Part shown: in pieces, positions 1 to 11,720 of the stretch | Layout: the number at the start of each line of letters is the position of its first letter | How positions within the stretch are numbered: position 1 is the stretch's first letter | Source of the DNA: Plantago ovata | Lineage: Eukaryota; Streptophyta; Magnoliopsida; Lamiales; Plantaginaceae | Length of the DNA stretch: 64,000 bases | Assembly (NCBI GenBank): GCA_028274465.1 | Contig: CM051455.1 | Coordinates: 125,461,462 to 125,525,461, forward strand | Direction: 5' to 3' | Made by a program: the position numbers and the translations under genes | Notes under the pieces: model-generated | Seen by the model: the letters and a program-made list of their open reading frames with translations, nothing else | The model's database searches: none | What the model was told of the DNA's origin: nothing

Positions 1-300
1 TCATTTTGAAAGCTCTGTGCCAAGTGTGATAGTTGGCTCCATCAAGAACCGGGAGTATGGCTCCAGATGTGGCACTGTCAGAGTGGTGGAGATAGTATGG
101 CCGGACTGAGAGGATCCACATGGCTTGGAGTTACAGGCGGTGGTGGATTCTCGGTGTCTTTTCCGTTGCCGCTATCTTTGCCAGAGATGGAGCCGGTATC
201 AGTCATCTTTCAAGTGTGCAGTGAAGTGTTTGAGTGTTTAAGAGATTTGAGTATAAGGTATCATAACCAGAAACCTAGGCTCGAGATGCCATGCTAAAAT
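1..300 (-). mobile_element. Ty1/copia gag remnant, N-terminal part
   Basis: Read on the minus strand, this stretch starts with an ATG near 219 and encodes a short leader rich in Gly, Asn and Pro. A copia gag N-terminal signature follows (DPLSP, then a histidine-rich spot, then DGANYHTW and HRAFKM), running to the left window edge. This is the usual start of the gag-polypeptide domain of plant copia elements, the capsid-type protein that packages element RNA. The rest of the element lies outside the window, and what is visible is broken. The minus-strand TATA box just upstream (385-394) fits a 5' LTR reading into it. The family call rests on the DGANYHTW block. Confidence 0.6.
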
Positions 301-383
301 AAGCTAAGTTTTGCAGTAGAAATTTTCTATATTTCGGAGAAAAGCGGCGGAGCTCGTGTTACAGAAACAGAGCAACTCGTCTT

Positions 384-396
384 GCCTTTTATAGCA
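384..396 (-). promoter_or_regulatory. TATA-like box of the flanking LTR
   Basis: On the minus strand this reads CTATAAAAGG, a good plant TATA box, about 165 bases ahead of the copia gag start. It most likely marks the U3/R boundary of a 5' LTR that belongs to the gag remnant at the left edge. I could not fix the LTR ends. Confidence 0.4.
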
Positions 397-399
397 AAC

Positions 400-1308
400 G
401 ATTGTTGCCCTAACGTTTAACAATAATCCTAATTGATTATGCTAATCGACGCGCAATCGTACAAAGAATGAAAACCCTAATACAATTTGCCCTAATCAAT
501 CAAGATAAGGATGAAATCAGAGTTGCAAGTGGTGGTGACGATGGCAAACCCTAGCAGTACTTCATGCGTTCTTCATGTCTGAAAATTTTAAATTTTCCCT
601 CTATTGTCGCTTTGCTCGAGTCGCATTAATTCGTCTCAGGGCTGGAGCGTTCACGCCTTCTGTAACACGTTTTCTCCAAAGTCACATGTCTTCTGCTTCT
701 GCTTCTTTTTATACCTGCAAATGTTCTTTCTTTTCTTTTAAGTTCGATTAATGTTGCTAGCAGCTGCAGCAATGTTCTGATTTCTAATAAAACTTTTATC
801 TTCATTAAGTTCATTTTAAGTTGAATAAGAAGGTGGTGTGTAGAAATTACCCTAAACAGTTTTCCGGTTGACTTGCATAGCTGATCAAGAAAATCTTGTT
901 CATCCTCCCTGGAAAATCAATTGAGAAACAGGATAGACTCTGGATAAACCGTAAACAAAACGATATTGGCTAACAAGTACGTACGAGTCATTGATCTTAT
1001 ATGCTCTCACAAGATGCTCCTTATTTTTAATATGCTTTAGAACTTCACCATTATGTTCAACGTCATCTTTCAAATTCTTTACGCGTACATGAAGACAAAA
1101 CAATCAAGAATTGAGTACGTTTGAGTTTTGCATGACAATGTGAGACAGATGAATCACTACAATAGAAATACGAAGTGATCAGTTCATTCGAAACAGAAAA
1201 ACACAGTAACAAATGGAGTACAACATCTTCACTCTCACCATAATGGGGAATTATGATTACATACCTTTTGATAGATATTTGGTATTATGATTACATAATA
1301 CTAAAAAA
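400..1308. other. Non-coding stretch, no gene seen
   Basis: AT-rich sequence without a credible coding frame. The part next to 400 probably includes the remainder of the LTR described above. Short open frames at 626-814 and 900-1103 show no domain, motif or splice context, and I regard them as chance. Confidence 0.5.
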
Positions 1309-1580
1309 TACTCCCTATGTCCGGCTATAAATTACCCACTTTGACTTTTTCGGTCAACAGTTTTGGTCAACAGTGTTCAACTTTGACTCCTCATTACTCT
1401 TAAACTATGATGGTAAAATATTTAACAAAATCATATTATGAAAATATGGATCCTAAAGTTTCATAATATAATTTAATTAAATATTTTACCATTATAGTTT
1501 AAGAGTAATTGGAAGTCAAAGTTGAAAGTTGTTGACCGAAAAAATCAAAATGGGTAATTTATAGCGGGACAGAGGGAGTA
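1309..1580. mobile_element. Stowaway-type MITE
   Basis: Terminal inverted repeats of about 50 bases start CTCCCTATGTCC on the left and CTCCCTCTGTCC when the right end is read in reverse. Both continue CGCTATAAATTACCCA or close to it, then TTTCGGTCAAC. The element is flanked by the dinucleotide TA (1309-1310 and 1579-1580). The CTCCCTCYGTCC end, TA target and length near 270 bp are the hallmarks of Stowaway, the non-autonomous Tc1/mariner elements of plants. It has no coding capacity. Confidence 0.9.
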
Positions 1581-1899
1581 ATGTTTTAAATTTATATATA
1601 GATGAAAATGTTGAAATTATATAGTGGGAGATTGAGATGTTAAAAAATCTTCAGATCCTAAACCCAAAATCCCGTATTTCCAGTTCGACCACAATCCTAA
1701 TCATAATAGAACAATTTTCTTCATTATGGAGAAATTTACTGTTCTCCTTTATTAGATATACAAATATATTAATATAAATTTTAAATATTTAAGGTAATAA
1801 ATAATATTAAAATTATTGATAAAGAATTATAAAAAATAAAATATTTTGGAGAAAAAGGTGTGTGAAGAAAAATAACTTAAGTTCGTAATATATAAAAAT

Positions 1900-3105
1900 A
1901 AAAAATGATATGTTTTTTTTTTTTCTGAAACGGCAAAAAAATATTATTAATTAAAGAAAGAGCACAAGTAATGCTCAATAACAATTACAAGACGTCCGAG
2001 ACCAACACCATTACCCAATTAACCGTGGTTCCACACCGATTATGATCACAACCAAGACCTAACTAAAACCTTACATTACAATGAAATTCGAACCCCAAGC
2101 ATACACCACAACCTCACCAAAACCTTACAGAAAAATCATAACCCAACGTACAAACCAATACCTCAACATGATAACAACACCTTCCCCTGAACCAAGAAGC
2201 CGCATCACAGCAAGAAACAGCAACAGGAAAATAAAGCAAAAACTCTCTAGGCCAAAAGCAAAATACAGAGCCTAACCCCGCAGACAGTACACGCCCAAAT
2301 CAACATCAGTTAATTAACCTTTGGCAGACCAACAATTATCCGGATGAAGTAACCAAACATTTAAACTATAACCACTTACAACACCTCCTTTACTTTCAAC
2401 CAATTCCATAAAGTAATCCCATCACCGGTTTCCGTTTCCTCATACTTGTCGCTCATTTTCTACACACCTTCATAACCTCCACCAATGCCCAACCTGACCG
2501 CTTTGGCAATGTTTCTCATTTGATGCCTACTTATCTTCCAGAACCCCTTCACGTCACGTTTGTCCGTAACCACTCAAACCTCAAAACTCCACCTAAATCG
2601 AAAAATTGATCTCAAAACAGCCAACTTCAACTTCCACACCTCAACTATCGCCTCCTTAGTGAAAACAGTAGCAAACACAACAAGTCTCCTCTGAACCTTA
2701 CGCACCTTCCATTCCAAAAACTCCAAACCTTATCTCTAACCTTAAACCCAATTTACAACACCCACCAAGAATCACCTTCAGCTTCATCCTCGTCCTTAAT
2801 GACGGAAAAAGAAACAAGCTTCTCCGCACCACCCATTTAACCAAATCTCCAACCTTAGCATCACCTAAACAGAGCAGTCGTATCCCCTTAAACACACTAG
2901 CATAGAACCGCAACCAATACCTCAAACCTCTTCTAACAGTTCATCAACTCAACACACCTCCGCAACATCAACACCTCTGCAAACTCCCATCTTCGTAGAC
3001 TCAAACACCAGAGCCAAATTCCTCACCCACTACCTCCTCCTCCAAAACCTGAAGTCATGACAAAAATCCGAGAACAGACACCAACTAAGGGCAAAAAATA
3101 ATATG
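1900..3105 (-). mobile_element. 5'-truncated LINE with 13-bp target duplication
   Basis: On the minus strand the segment ends in a LINE-like 3' tail: a TTAATAATATTTTTTTGCC block, TTTCAG, then a run of about 13 A (seen as T1913-1925 on +). The insertion is bounded by AAAAAATGATATG (1900-1912) and AAAAAATAATATG (3093-3105), a 13-bp target duplication with one mismatch. The A tail at one end only, the variable-length duplication and the absence of a start region are the signature of target-primed reverse transcription of a 5'-truncated L1-type copy. A minus-strand open frame of 75 codons (2698-2925) is a chance or decayed remnant; no reverse transcriptase is retained. Confidence 0.8.
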
Positions 3106-4247
3106 TTGAGTGCATAGATACAATAATGTGAAGAAATAGTATTTTAGTTGACCTGCCTATGGTGGGTAAGTTGATGAATCATTAACTGCGACGGGTGAAC
3201 ATTTTGTCTGTTTGTGACTTATATAGCTGCACTCTAAGGATGCATGAAATAATAGACTTCAAAATGTTTTTTTCCACAATTCACGTGATCCTTATTTTTA
3301 ACATAGAAGAATTAGTTTCTTACATTTTCCTTTAATACAATCCTTCTATATTTTTTATATTAACTTTTTTTTTTTTTACAAATAACAAAATTAAATTACT
3401 TTTTAGTATCCAAGTTTCATAATGCTAAATAATTATAATTTCAAAATCTATATTACAAATTGTTTTCAACATAATATTTTTTAGTTTTGAATTAAGTATA
3501 TATTTACTTAGAGAATGATGATATAAAGAGAAAAATAATAAATATACATATACATAGTGAAATGTAGAATTGTATATTAGATGTATAGAATTGAGACTGT
3601 GGCAATGGTAAAGTAATAAACCAATATGAATAAAATAATGTGCCATACGTAAAAAATAGGGGCATTAATTAAGGAGAAAGTTTAAAAACTTCCTCCTTTA
3701 TAGAATATATGGATACTCGGTCTACTCCTTTTCAAACTTATTAACTTTCTATTTGTAACCTTCCATTACAAACTTTCTAACCCATAAAAGTAAATATGTT
3801 GTTACATTTTATTTCTTTTTCGTACCATAGTTTCAACCGAGTAGACTTGTTAACCAGAATAATCTAAAAATGAACCTCAACTCCTTGATTAATTTGTGAA
3901 GAGCTTTGTCACATGTCTGTCCCACTCCTATCTGTATGGTTGTGAATGCGGTGAGTGTTTGACGTCTCTTTATGTTAGGAATCTTGTAATTTTGATGAGC
4001 AATTAACCATGCTAAATTAAGGAAAGTCCAGTAACTAGTACTCTTAAGGTCCATAGGAATTTAGAATTTTAAGGACATTGTAAAAGAGGAACGTTTGCTG
4101 AAGACTTAGATTAGGTGCTAGATAGGTTGGTTTTTAGAGCTTATGATGTATCTTGTTTTCTGAAAAGAAAATAACCTATTGAAGCATTTCCTGACGATGT
4201 ACTTTGTTTTTACAAACAAACTATTGAAGCATTTAGAAACCGCTCAG
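3106..4247. other. AT-rich spacer, nothing recognised
   Basis: No coding frame, tRNA or repeat family recognised. Homopolymer T and A runs occur near 3367-3380. It ends at an assembly gap. Confidence 0.5.
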
Positions 4248-4347
4248 NNNNNNNNNNNNNNNNNNNNNNNNNNNNNNNNNNNNNNNNNNNNNNNNNNNNN
4301 NNNNNNNNNNNNNNNNNNNNNNNNNNNNNNNNNNNNNNNNNNNNNNN
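4248..4347. other. Assembly gap (100 N)
   Basis: Exactly 100 N, the conventional size for a gap of unknown length. It removes the end of the copia reverse transcriptase, the RNase H and the 3' LTR expected to the left of 4348 on the minus strand. The true missing length may be several kilobases. Confidence 0.95.
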
Positions 4348-4405
4348 CAACAGTTGGCCTGGTTTTACTAATAAAACCTTCCGGCTGTACCATATAGATC
4401 TCTTC

Positions 4406-5278
4406 CTAAAGGTTTCCATTGAGGAAGGCTGTCTTTACATCCATCTGCCAGATTTCATAATCATAGTAGGCAACTATTGCAAGTAGAATTCGAATGGACT
4501 TCAATTTTGCTACTGGTGAAAAGGTTTCATCGTAATCGATGCCATACCTTTGCGTGTAGCCTTTCGCCACAAGCCTAGCTTTGTGCGTTTGTACCTTGCC
4601 ATCGGCATCTGTCTTTCGTTTAAAGACCCATTTGCACCCAATTGGTCTAACCCCTTGGGGCAAGTCTACCAAGTTCCAAACTTGGTTCTGGTACATTGAA
4701 TCCATTTCTAATTCCATGGCCTCTTGCCATTTGTCTGAGTCAATATCAATTATTGCCTCTTTGTAGGTCTCGGGATCTTCCCGATCTGATAAACCGACAT
4801 CAAGTTCACTGATGTCTTCTATCATAAGGCTTTGCTTCTGAGGTCCTCTAAGGATCCTCTTCGACCTACGGAGCCCGACTTGTTCTGGTGCTTTTCTTTT
4901 CTGGCTTCGTGTAACACGAACATTATCAGTGGGTACTGATATAGCTGGTCGTTGGGCGCGACCCTGTTCCCTTGCGGGAGGCTGCTCTTGTGCAACTTGT
5001 TTCACAGGTTGGTTGACAACGGGTTCTATTGGTGTGGTTTCAACTGTTGATCTAATCACAAGACTCCCACTGACTATGACATGCCTAGCAAGTGTCATAT
5101 CATCACCCTTGTCTACTTCGAAAGCTCCCACTGAACTTGAGTCCAAATCAGAAGATTTAGAGAACTCATGTTCGCGCGTGTCAAAGTCATGAATTTCTTC
5201 AAGTTCTATCATGTCATCTAACCTCTCTTCTTCGAGGTATTCTTCTTCTAAAAACTTGACGTTTCTAGATGCTATCAC
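4406..5278 (-). pseudogene. copia reverse transcriptase, N-terminal part, with integrase tail
   Basis: The frame opens in a low-complexity linker with basic blocks (TRSQKRKAP, RRSKRI). It then enters the RVT_2 domain: EAMELEMDS, VWNLVDLPQGVRPIGCKW, VFKRKTDADGK, KARLVAKGYTQ, DYDETFSPVAKL and QMDVKTAFLNG. These are the canonical first blocks of a copia reverse transcriptase, which copies element RNA to DNA in the virus-like particle. The catalytic YVDD block is not in the window because of the gap. It belongs to the broken copia element described above. Confidence 0.85.
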
Positions 5279-5317
5279 CTAGTGATCTTCAGCATGATAG
5301 AATTCATAGCCTCTCGT

Positions 5318-6027
5318 CTAACGAGGATAGCCTATGAAATATACTTTGACACCCTTGGCATCTAACTTATCAGTGAGCATCAGTTTGACTATCGCAAGAC
5401 AGCCCCAAGGTCTAAGATAGCCCAGTGAGGGCTTCTTTCCCTTCCATAACTCATAAGGAGTTTTCTCCACTGATTTAGATGGCACACGGTTCAGAATGTA
5501 GATTGCAGTTTGTAGTGCATATTCCCATAGATGTTTTGGAAGAGTCGAGAATCCAATCATTGATCTCACCATGTCTAACAGGGTTCGATTCCTCTCTCAG
5601 GCACACCGTTTAACTGTGGTGTTCCAAGAGGAGTCCATTGCGATTGAATCCCATTTTCCTTCAAGTAATCGATAAATTCTTCACTAAGGTATTCACCTCC
5701 TCGATCTGATCGAAGAGTGACTATCCTTAGGTTCAATTCCTTCTCGACCTCATTCCTAAACTCCTTGAATTTCCCAAAGGTCTCGGATTTATTCTTCATA
5801 AGATAAATATATCCATACCTTGAGAAATCGTCAGTAAAGGTAACGAAGTAAGGATAACCCCCACGCGCATGGACTTTAAACGGTCCACATACATCGGTAT
5901 GTATGAGCTCTAAGCAGCGAGTGGCACGAACACCTTGTCCAACAAAAGGTTTGTTCGTCATCTTACCCTTAACACAAGATTCACATGTACCATATGATTC
6001 GAAATCAAATGGTTCTAAGTAGTCCAA
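5318..6027 (-). pseudogene. copia GAG-pre-integrase and integrase core
   Basis: Minus-strand frames carry CESCVKGKMTNKPF (GAG-pre-integrase, zinc ligands), LIHTDVCGPF with the first catalytic Asp, YFVTFTDDFSRYGYIYL with the second region, and LRSDRGGEY. They continue through LNGVPERG towards [19 protein letters not shown] and [11 protein letters not shown]. This is the rve integrase core of Ty1/copia, which joins element DNA to the genome. The order gag, protease, integrase, reverse transcriptase on one strand is preserved across 7466-4406. It is a decayed copy. Confidence 0.85.
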
Positions 6028-6078
6028 CTTCCTTAGTCTTTGAATCCGTGTTTCATTGATATGGCCTAGCCGACAATG

Positions 6079-7466
6079 TCATAGATAAGATGGATTATTC
6101 TTCTTACTTGAAGACGGTTGTTTGTTATGTATTTGAAATAAAGGTAGACTACTTTGCAAAATATATAAACCATTCACCAAGCGAGCTTTTCCATAATACT
6201 GATCATTTAATGAAAAATAACAAGTATTATTCGCAAATCGAAAGGAAAAACCCATATTGTCTAACAATGGAATGGAAATAATATTTCTGACAATGGATGG
6301 AACAAAATAAACATTATCAAGTTCTAAACATTGTCCCGAAGGTAAATCTATCTTGCTGCATCCAACGCGTTTGGCTTCAACTGGATTGTCGTTCCCAACA
6401 TGCAAGTCGATTTCACCTTGCTTGACTAACCTGTGATCAATTAGCCCCTGCACATTATTACAAATGTGTGAGCCACAGGCTGTATCTAATACCCAACCAT
6501 TGGAGTCAAAAGTAGTCATGTTCATTTCAATAACAAACATACCTGAGCCAGAAGCTGATGACTTCTTGGCCTGATCTGCCCTAAGCTTAGGGAAATCTTT
6601 CTTCCAATGTCCTTTCTGTTTACAGAAAAAATATTCATCTGTGCGCACCGTTCCTCTTCTCTTGAACTTCCTCTTCTGGTTCGGACGCTTAGGCTTATCA
6701 CTCCAAGTGTTAGCCTTGGCTCCCGACTTTCCCTTACCCTTAGCACCTTTGCTTTTCGGGTTTGAGTTAGACGGTTGCCCAACAAGCATGATCGACTTTT
6801 CCTTCTTAGGAAGAGTTTGATCATATGTCTTCAGCAGATTATGAAGTTCAGGCAGTGTCACGTCCTTCGCGTTCATCGTGTAATTAATGATGAACTGCGA
6901 ATACGAACTCGTCAATGATTGAAGGAAAAAGATCACCATGATCTTGTTCTCTAGCTTAACGCCGGCTTCGGCAAGCTTTTCAAAGAGACCAATCATTTTG
7001 AGAACATGCTCAGACATGTTCCCTCCTTCACTGAGCTTGCATCTGTGTATGTCTTTGATCAAATCAAATTCAACACTTCTAGCTGTCGTCTTAAAGAGGA
7101 CTCAAGATGTTTCAACATCTCATACGGCAACATGCTTTCATGTTGCCTCTGCAGCTCATTGCTCATTGCCGCCAGCATAATACACTGCGCGGACTTAGCA
7201 TCCTCAAGATGCTTATCAGACCTTGCCTTGTTGGCTTGATTCCAAGCAGCAACCTAATCGGCAGTCTGATTTTCGGGGCACACGGGAATGACCTCGTCCA
7301 AGACGTACTCAATCTTTTCGTACCTCAGCACCAAACGTATATTCCTGATCCAATCTAGGAAGTTTGGTCCAGTTAAAATTTGCTTATCCAAGACAGCACG
7401 GAGCGAGATACTCGCCATATCTAATATCCTAAGGAGAAATAATATAGAACGAAAACAATAAATCAA
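6079..7466 (-). pseudogene. copia gag, zinc knuckle and protease
   Basis: A start codon close to 7420 opens MASISLRAVLDK, followed by LTGPNFLDW and RYEKIEYVLDE, the standard start of plant copia gag. The downstream frame has the UBN2-type region (MIKDIHRCKLSEGGNMSEHV), a basic stretch (residues about 105-140), a knuckle FFCKQKGHWKKDF and the protease block GWVLDTACGSHICNN with its active-site Asp. Gag forms the particle and the protease cuts the polyprotein. It stands next to integrase as expected. It is part of the same broken element. Confidence 0.85.
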
Positions 7467-8623
7467 CTATTGAAATATTATTTCTAAATACACAGTCAAC
7501 ATAACTAAACGACAAGGTCCTTTAGCTGTTTAGCTCCCACTATTTTCACATATGCTTGCCCCTACAACAAACATACGGGTAATGTCCAACAAGTTACCGT
7601 AGTGGCCAAGATCCAAATCCATATTATGTTATACTCCAACGGGGGCTGGTCGCATAGCATAATATGACCGGTAGGACTAGTAAGACTATCCAATTGCGTC
7701 ACGCAACTCTTGGTTGTTAAATCTAATTTAACCCGATGCCCTACATATTGTACCTATCGAGGTCGCTAGATACAATATGCAATAAGTCATAACCATAGGC
7801 TTACTCTAATCTGACGATCACTGCGAGTCTGTAAGACGAGGTCGCCAATACAAGAAAACGCAATGAAAGTTCAGAATTAAAGCACCCTATGGAAAGCATC
7901 TCAGAAATACATACATATATATATTTCTGTACTTATATTGGTTGGGGCTTGTAGCTTGAGGGTTGTTATCAGTCATCTACAAACAAATAAGGGCGCCGCC
8001 TACCCATCATGCATGAACGGTCTACACGTAATGGATGCAGCCTATCCATTCTAGTTCTAAACGCGGTCAAGCACATAATGGGTGCCGCCTACCCATACAT
8101 AAATATGCGGTCCGACATATAAGAGGGCGCCGCCTACCCTCGCATGCATAGCGGTCGAACAGAATGTAAAAACATGGTATTTAAACATGCATTGTCAAAC
8201 AATAGCATATTGAGCATATGAAACAAGTAGTAGCCTATGTGGATGACAAATGACTTCATAATTTCATTATGAAAATTATAATCTCATACTTATAATCTCT
8301 ATGAAATAATTGAAACTTTGAACTAGATTGAATATTCGAAAATTCTGTTGACCAAGTAGCAATTTTCGAAAACCCGAAGGACTTAATTGTAATTTTAAAA
8401 ACCTTAGAGGTGTTAATTCTAAAATTCAAAAGTAGAAGGACTAATTTGCAATAAACAATAAATTGATAAATTACAAATAAGCCCTTTAACTTTATACTAA
8501 TTAAATTTAACGCCTCTAGTTTAAAACAATTACAATTAAATCATATTTATATTCCAATATTTATATTCCAAATATAAAATTCAATCCTCAAAACTTTCAA
8601 AATTCGATTTTGGGTCAACCCGA

Positions 8624-8662
<39 letters not shown>

Positions 8663-8943
8663 TTTTTTGAAAACGTGGGACGGGACCTAGGCGCCCGTGC
8701 CGCAGCCAGGGCGCCTGCGGTGCCGCAGACCCCGGGCGCCTGCTACTGCAGGCGCCGCCGGCCGCCGCTTGCGTCGCGCAGGCGGTCCGGTCGAAAATAT
8801 ATTTATATTTAAAAATTTTTTTTTGAAAAATATAAATTCTAAATTTATATAAAAAACAAAACTTTTGAAAATCGAATTTATGATAGAATCAATTGCATCC
8901 ACATATCTACAAAATCATACAATATATATACGTATATACGTAA
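7467..8943 (-). other. copia leader region with AT microsatellite and GC island
   Basis: There is no credible coding frame. Three features stand out. At 7985-8160 a degenerate repeat carries near-palindromes of the type GGGCGCCGCCTACCC about every 60-75 bases. At 8627-8659 there is an (AT)n microsatellite. At 8680-8790 there is a GC-rich island full of GGCGCC and CTGCAG palindromes in otherwise AT-rich sequence. Position between gag and the gypsy remnant suggests the untranslated leader, and perhaps the LTR, of the copia element. Confidence 0.45.
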
Positions 8944-9594
8944 TCACATACGCGAAAATATAAGTAAATTTACCTGAAGCGAGCACATGCTCAACTCATG
9001 TGCACGATCTAGGTCGCTCATTTGGATGAGCTGCTTCACTTCATCCCCACCGGAAGCGGCCACCTTTCCCTTCTTTCGAGCAGGCTCATTGTTACCCCCG
9101 AGGGTGAGCTTCCTCGATCCTTTCTTCGATGCCGACCTCTTCTCGACCTCTACTGTATTGGCCGCCTCCTCGGCCTCCTTGGCTTGCTTCGCCGCCGCCT
9201 CCTCCTCGGCTTTCTTCAGAGCGTCCACCGGGTTCTCGCGAGTCTCGAGCCCCTCCTGGACCAAAGCATCTCGATGATGCGCTGCGCTTCGAGGAGGGGT
9301 AAGGCTTAAAGATCCGAGAATCTTTGTCTCTTCGTTGGCCAATCTCTGCTTCCTCCTCTACTCTTCTTTAGCGGCGAGGGTCTTCGACATGATCCAATTG
9401 AACCAGTAGGCTGCAAAGGAAAAACACAAGTCAGTAAGAAATCGAAGAGCATAAAAATCGAGAAGGAAAGAAAAATCGAGCACATATTGCAAGCAAGCAA
9501 AAAAGGAAGAAAAATACAAGTATGAGATTATTTCTATCTTACCGAAGAGCACATCATTTGAATACTGGTTTCCGGTATACCCAGTGTACGAGTT
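8944..9594 (-). pseudogene. Fragment of the gypsy antisense ORF (Lys/Glu/Ala-rich)
   Basis: The minus-strand frame at 9342-8944 is highly charged (KKAEEEAAAKQAKEAEEAA, then KKGSRKLTLGG and EPARKKGKVAA), like a coiled-coil tail followed by a basic nuclear-type patch. The sequence between about 9410 and 9540 has a GT donor-like and a TTTGCAG acceptor-like pair, so an intron is plausible. It lies on the other side of the solo copia LTR from the large ORF at 11721-13028 and is probably part of the same antisense gene. I make no attempt to connect them. Confidence 0.4.
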
Positions 9595-11681
9595 GGGGAT
9601 GTAAGAAAATATGATCAGAGTTACCCCTAGGGTACGCATCGGAATTTTAAAATTTTCTTCACATACAGGTTAATTGATTATGCATATGTCGTATATATAT
9701 AAACACGTCAATTAGAAGACTAACCTTACTTCCAAAGCAGCTTCCAAGTCTTCGTAATATTCCGGTGTATCTTCTCCTTCGTCGAAGCCGAAGATATCTA
9801 CAATACTCTGTATATCTGCAAGACAATAAGAGTTAGTTTCCAGCTCCTAGAACCTCAACCTTGGTATCCACGGATGAACAGCCTATCGGAAGAATGCTAG
9901 GATATTCTTTATGTGACCAAGAAGACGGGGCGGCAATTCCCTCCGGTGGTGGTGCGCGCGCGTGAGGCTAAGGGAGGAGGGGAGAGTTTTATTTTCTCTA
10001 AGAAAATTGGGTAGAATAACTGTGTCTGAAATTGTGTGTAAAACTCTCTCTATAATAGTCTACTATATATAGTAGTCTATAGAAGCCTAAAGCATAAGCA
10101 ATTAGACTTCGTAAAGGAATAAGAATCTAATTCTTATCGCACAAGGAAACCAATATCAAGTCTAGATTCATTCCCAATCAAATTAAAACTCAATCAGGAA
10201 AATCTAACTTATCCCTTGGACTTCTAATAGAGGAAGGAGTCGAACTCCTTCCCCTTATCTGGACACGCGCGCGCGCGCGCCTCGTCCTGCGGGAGGTGGG
10301 TCCCACTTTTGGGACCCACTTATATTTCTAAGGCAATCCAAACTCCAAGTAGATTTTGCCCAAGTGCATATGTTAATTCTAAATTAACATATCCTTTCTA
10401 ATTGAACCTCCATTATATTTCCAAAATATAATCTTTAATTGTATTTACATAAAATACAATTAATTAGCCAATTCAATTAATAATTCCAAATCATTAATTG
10501 AGCCACCAAATATTATAATTAATTCCAAATCAATTATAATCCATCAATCACAATTAATTCCAAATTAATTGCGATTCCATCTTGAAGGATATTCTGATAG
10601 ACTGAATCACCACATAGTGTGACTCATAGGGCCTCACCGTATTAAGCAAGTCCTAGACAAGGCAACATGGAATTCCTAGACAGTTCCATTTGCAATATTA
10701 ATACGTGAGGACGTTTGAGAGGTTTCTCAAAGCTAACCCTTTCGTTGCGAAGCCTGTTGCGCTCAACGCGGCGATGGTAACGTCCCTTCATCTGACTTGC
10801 TCGAATGTATCTAGGATCGATGATGTGTCTATCCCAATAATACATCCACGGGCGTCTCAGGGAGTTGCTTGGTTAAGATATACTTATGACAATCATAATA
10901 TATCATTTGCACTGGCCAATGACTTTACCAACACAACTATGCATACTATGAGCAGTGCTCTCCTGTGCTACACTTGAGAGATGAATCCTTCACAAAATCA
11001 CTTATCACCCCCATTAGTATTTAGCCATAATCCTGGATCGTGTCTTAGGTCAGCTGCTTATTCAGAGCTGACATCGACGGGTCCACCAAGGATATGGAGC
11101 AACAAATGTGATGATAAAGTCCTGTAAGTACAAAGGACGAGTGGCATCACTTCGACAACTCACCGGTTCCCATAGACACGTCGGTGTAGAGTATACATCG
11201 ATGGGAGTGTCCGGTGGGTACTTCCATTGTTCGATAAAGCTTCTTCGAACAACTATGCGCAGTTATGGGAACGTTCCTTGATTGTCCAACAATCCGTTTC
11301 GTGGTCGTGGGATCGGCTCACACTTGCTCCAACAAGTATAACCTCCACGCATACTAGTCTTGTCAGGTTCATTCAGACCCCCACATCCGAGATGTACCAC
11401 GACTAGGGAGAGTTTGGGATAGATGATAACTCACATAGCTCCCACTAACTGTGTGATCGGTCATCTATCCGAGGGGACATGTTTAATATCAATACAGACA
11501 GCAATAAAGATATAACATGCTGCAGCCTGGTGTAATATAATATGAAAGCGATACTCAATAGTAAAATGCAACAAACATATATTATATTACGTTGACTTGT
11601 GTAATAGTACATATATGTCCTCTATAAGGGCACCATGCCCTTAGTAAGGACTATCTCTAGGACATATACACTATCAGGGGA
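9595..11681 (-). mobile_element. Solo copia-type LTR, 2077 bp, duplication GGGGA
   Basis: The LTR runs 9600-11676, begins TG and ends CA, and is flanked on both sides by GGGGA (9595-9599, 11677-11681), a perfect 5-bp target duplication. The right end is confirmed by a second copy of the same LTR start at 56356. On the minus strand it carries a TATA region (CTATATATAG near 10066) and a copia-like U5. A (CG)n run sits near 10265-10281. Nothing of an internal region lies between the duplications, so this is a solo LTR left by recombination. It sits inside the gypsy antisense-ORF region. Confidence 0.85.
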
Positions 11682-11720
11682 AAGCCCCGCCAAGTAAGGA
11701 AGCGGCTGGAGAAGAAGTCC

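Larger units (their letters stand above)
4348..8943 (-). mobile_element. Ty1/copia LTR retrotransposon, broken
   Basis: Minus-strand order is leader, gag, zinc knuckle, protease, GAG-pre-integrase, integrase, reverse transcriptase. Integrase before reverse transcriptase defines Ty1/copia. The element is cut by the assembly gap on its 3' side, so RNase H and the 3' LTR are not seen. A long leader (about 7470 to 8900) precedes gag. I could not place a 5' LTR boundary or a clear tRNA primer site. It sits inside the antisense-ORF part of a gypsy remnant, so it is a nested insertion. It is broken, with several interruptions. Confidence 0.85.

Noticed and set aside
1155-1172. CACTACAATAGAAATACG as a CACTA end
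   Set aside because: Only eight bases match the consensus, with no subterminal repeats and no partner end; expected by chance in 64 kb.
9720-9850. Exon-like stretch with TTGCAG and GTAAGG edges inside the solo LTR
   Set aside because: It lies within the LTR bounded by GGGGA duplications; splice-like edges are probably coincidence or LTR leader splicing, and no conserved peptide is seen.
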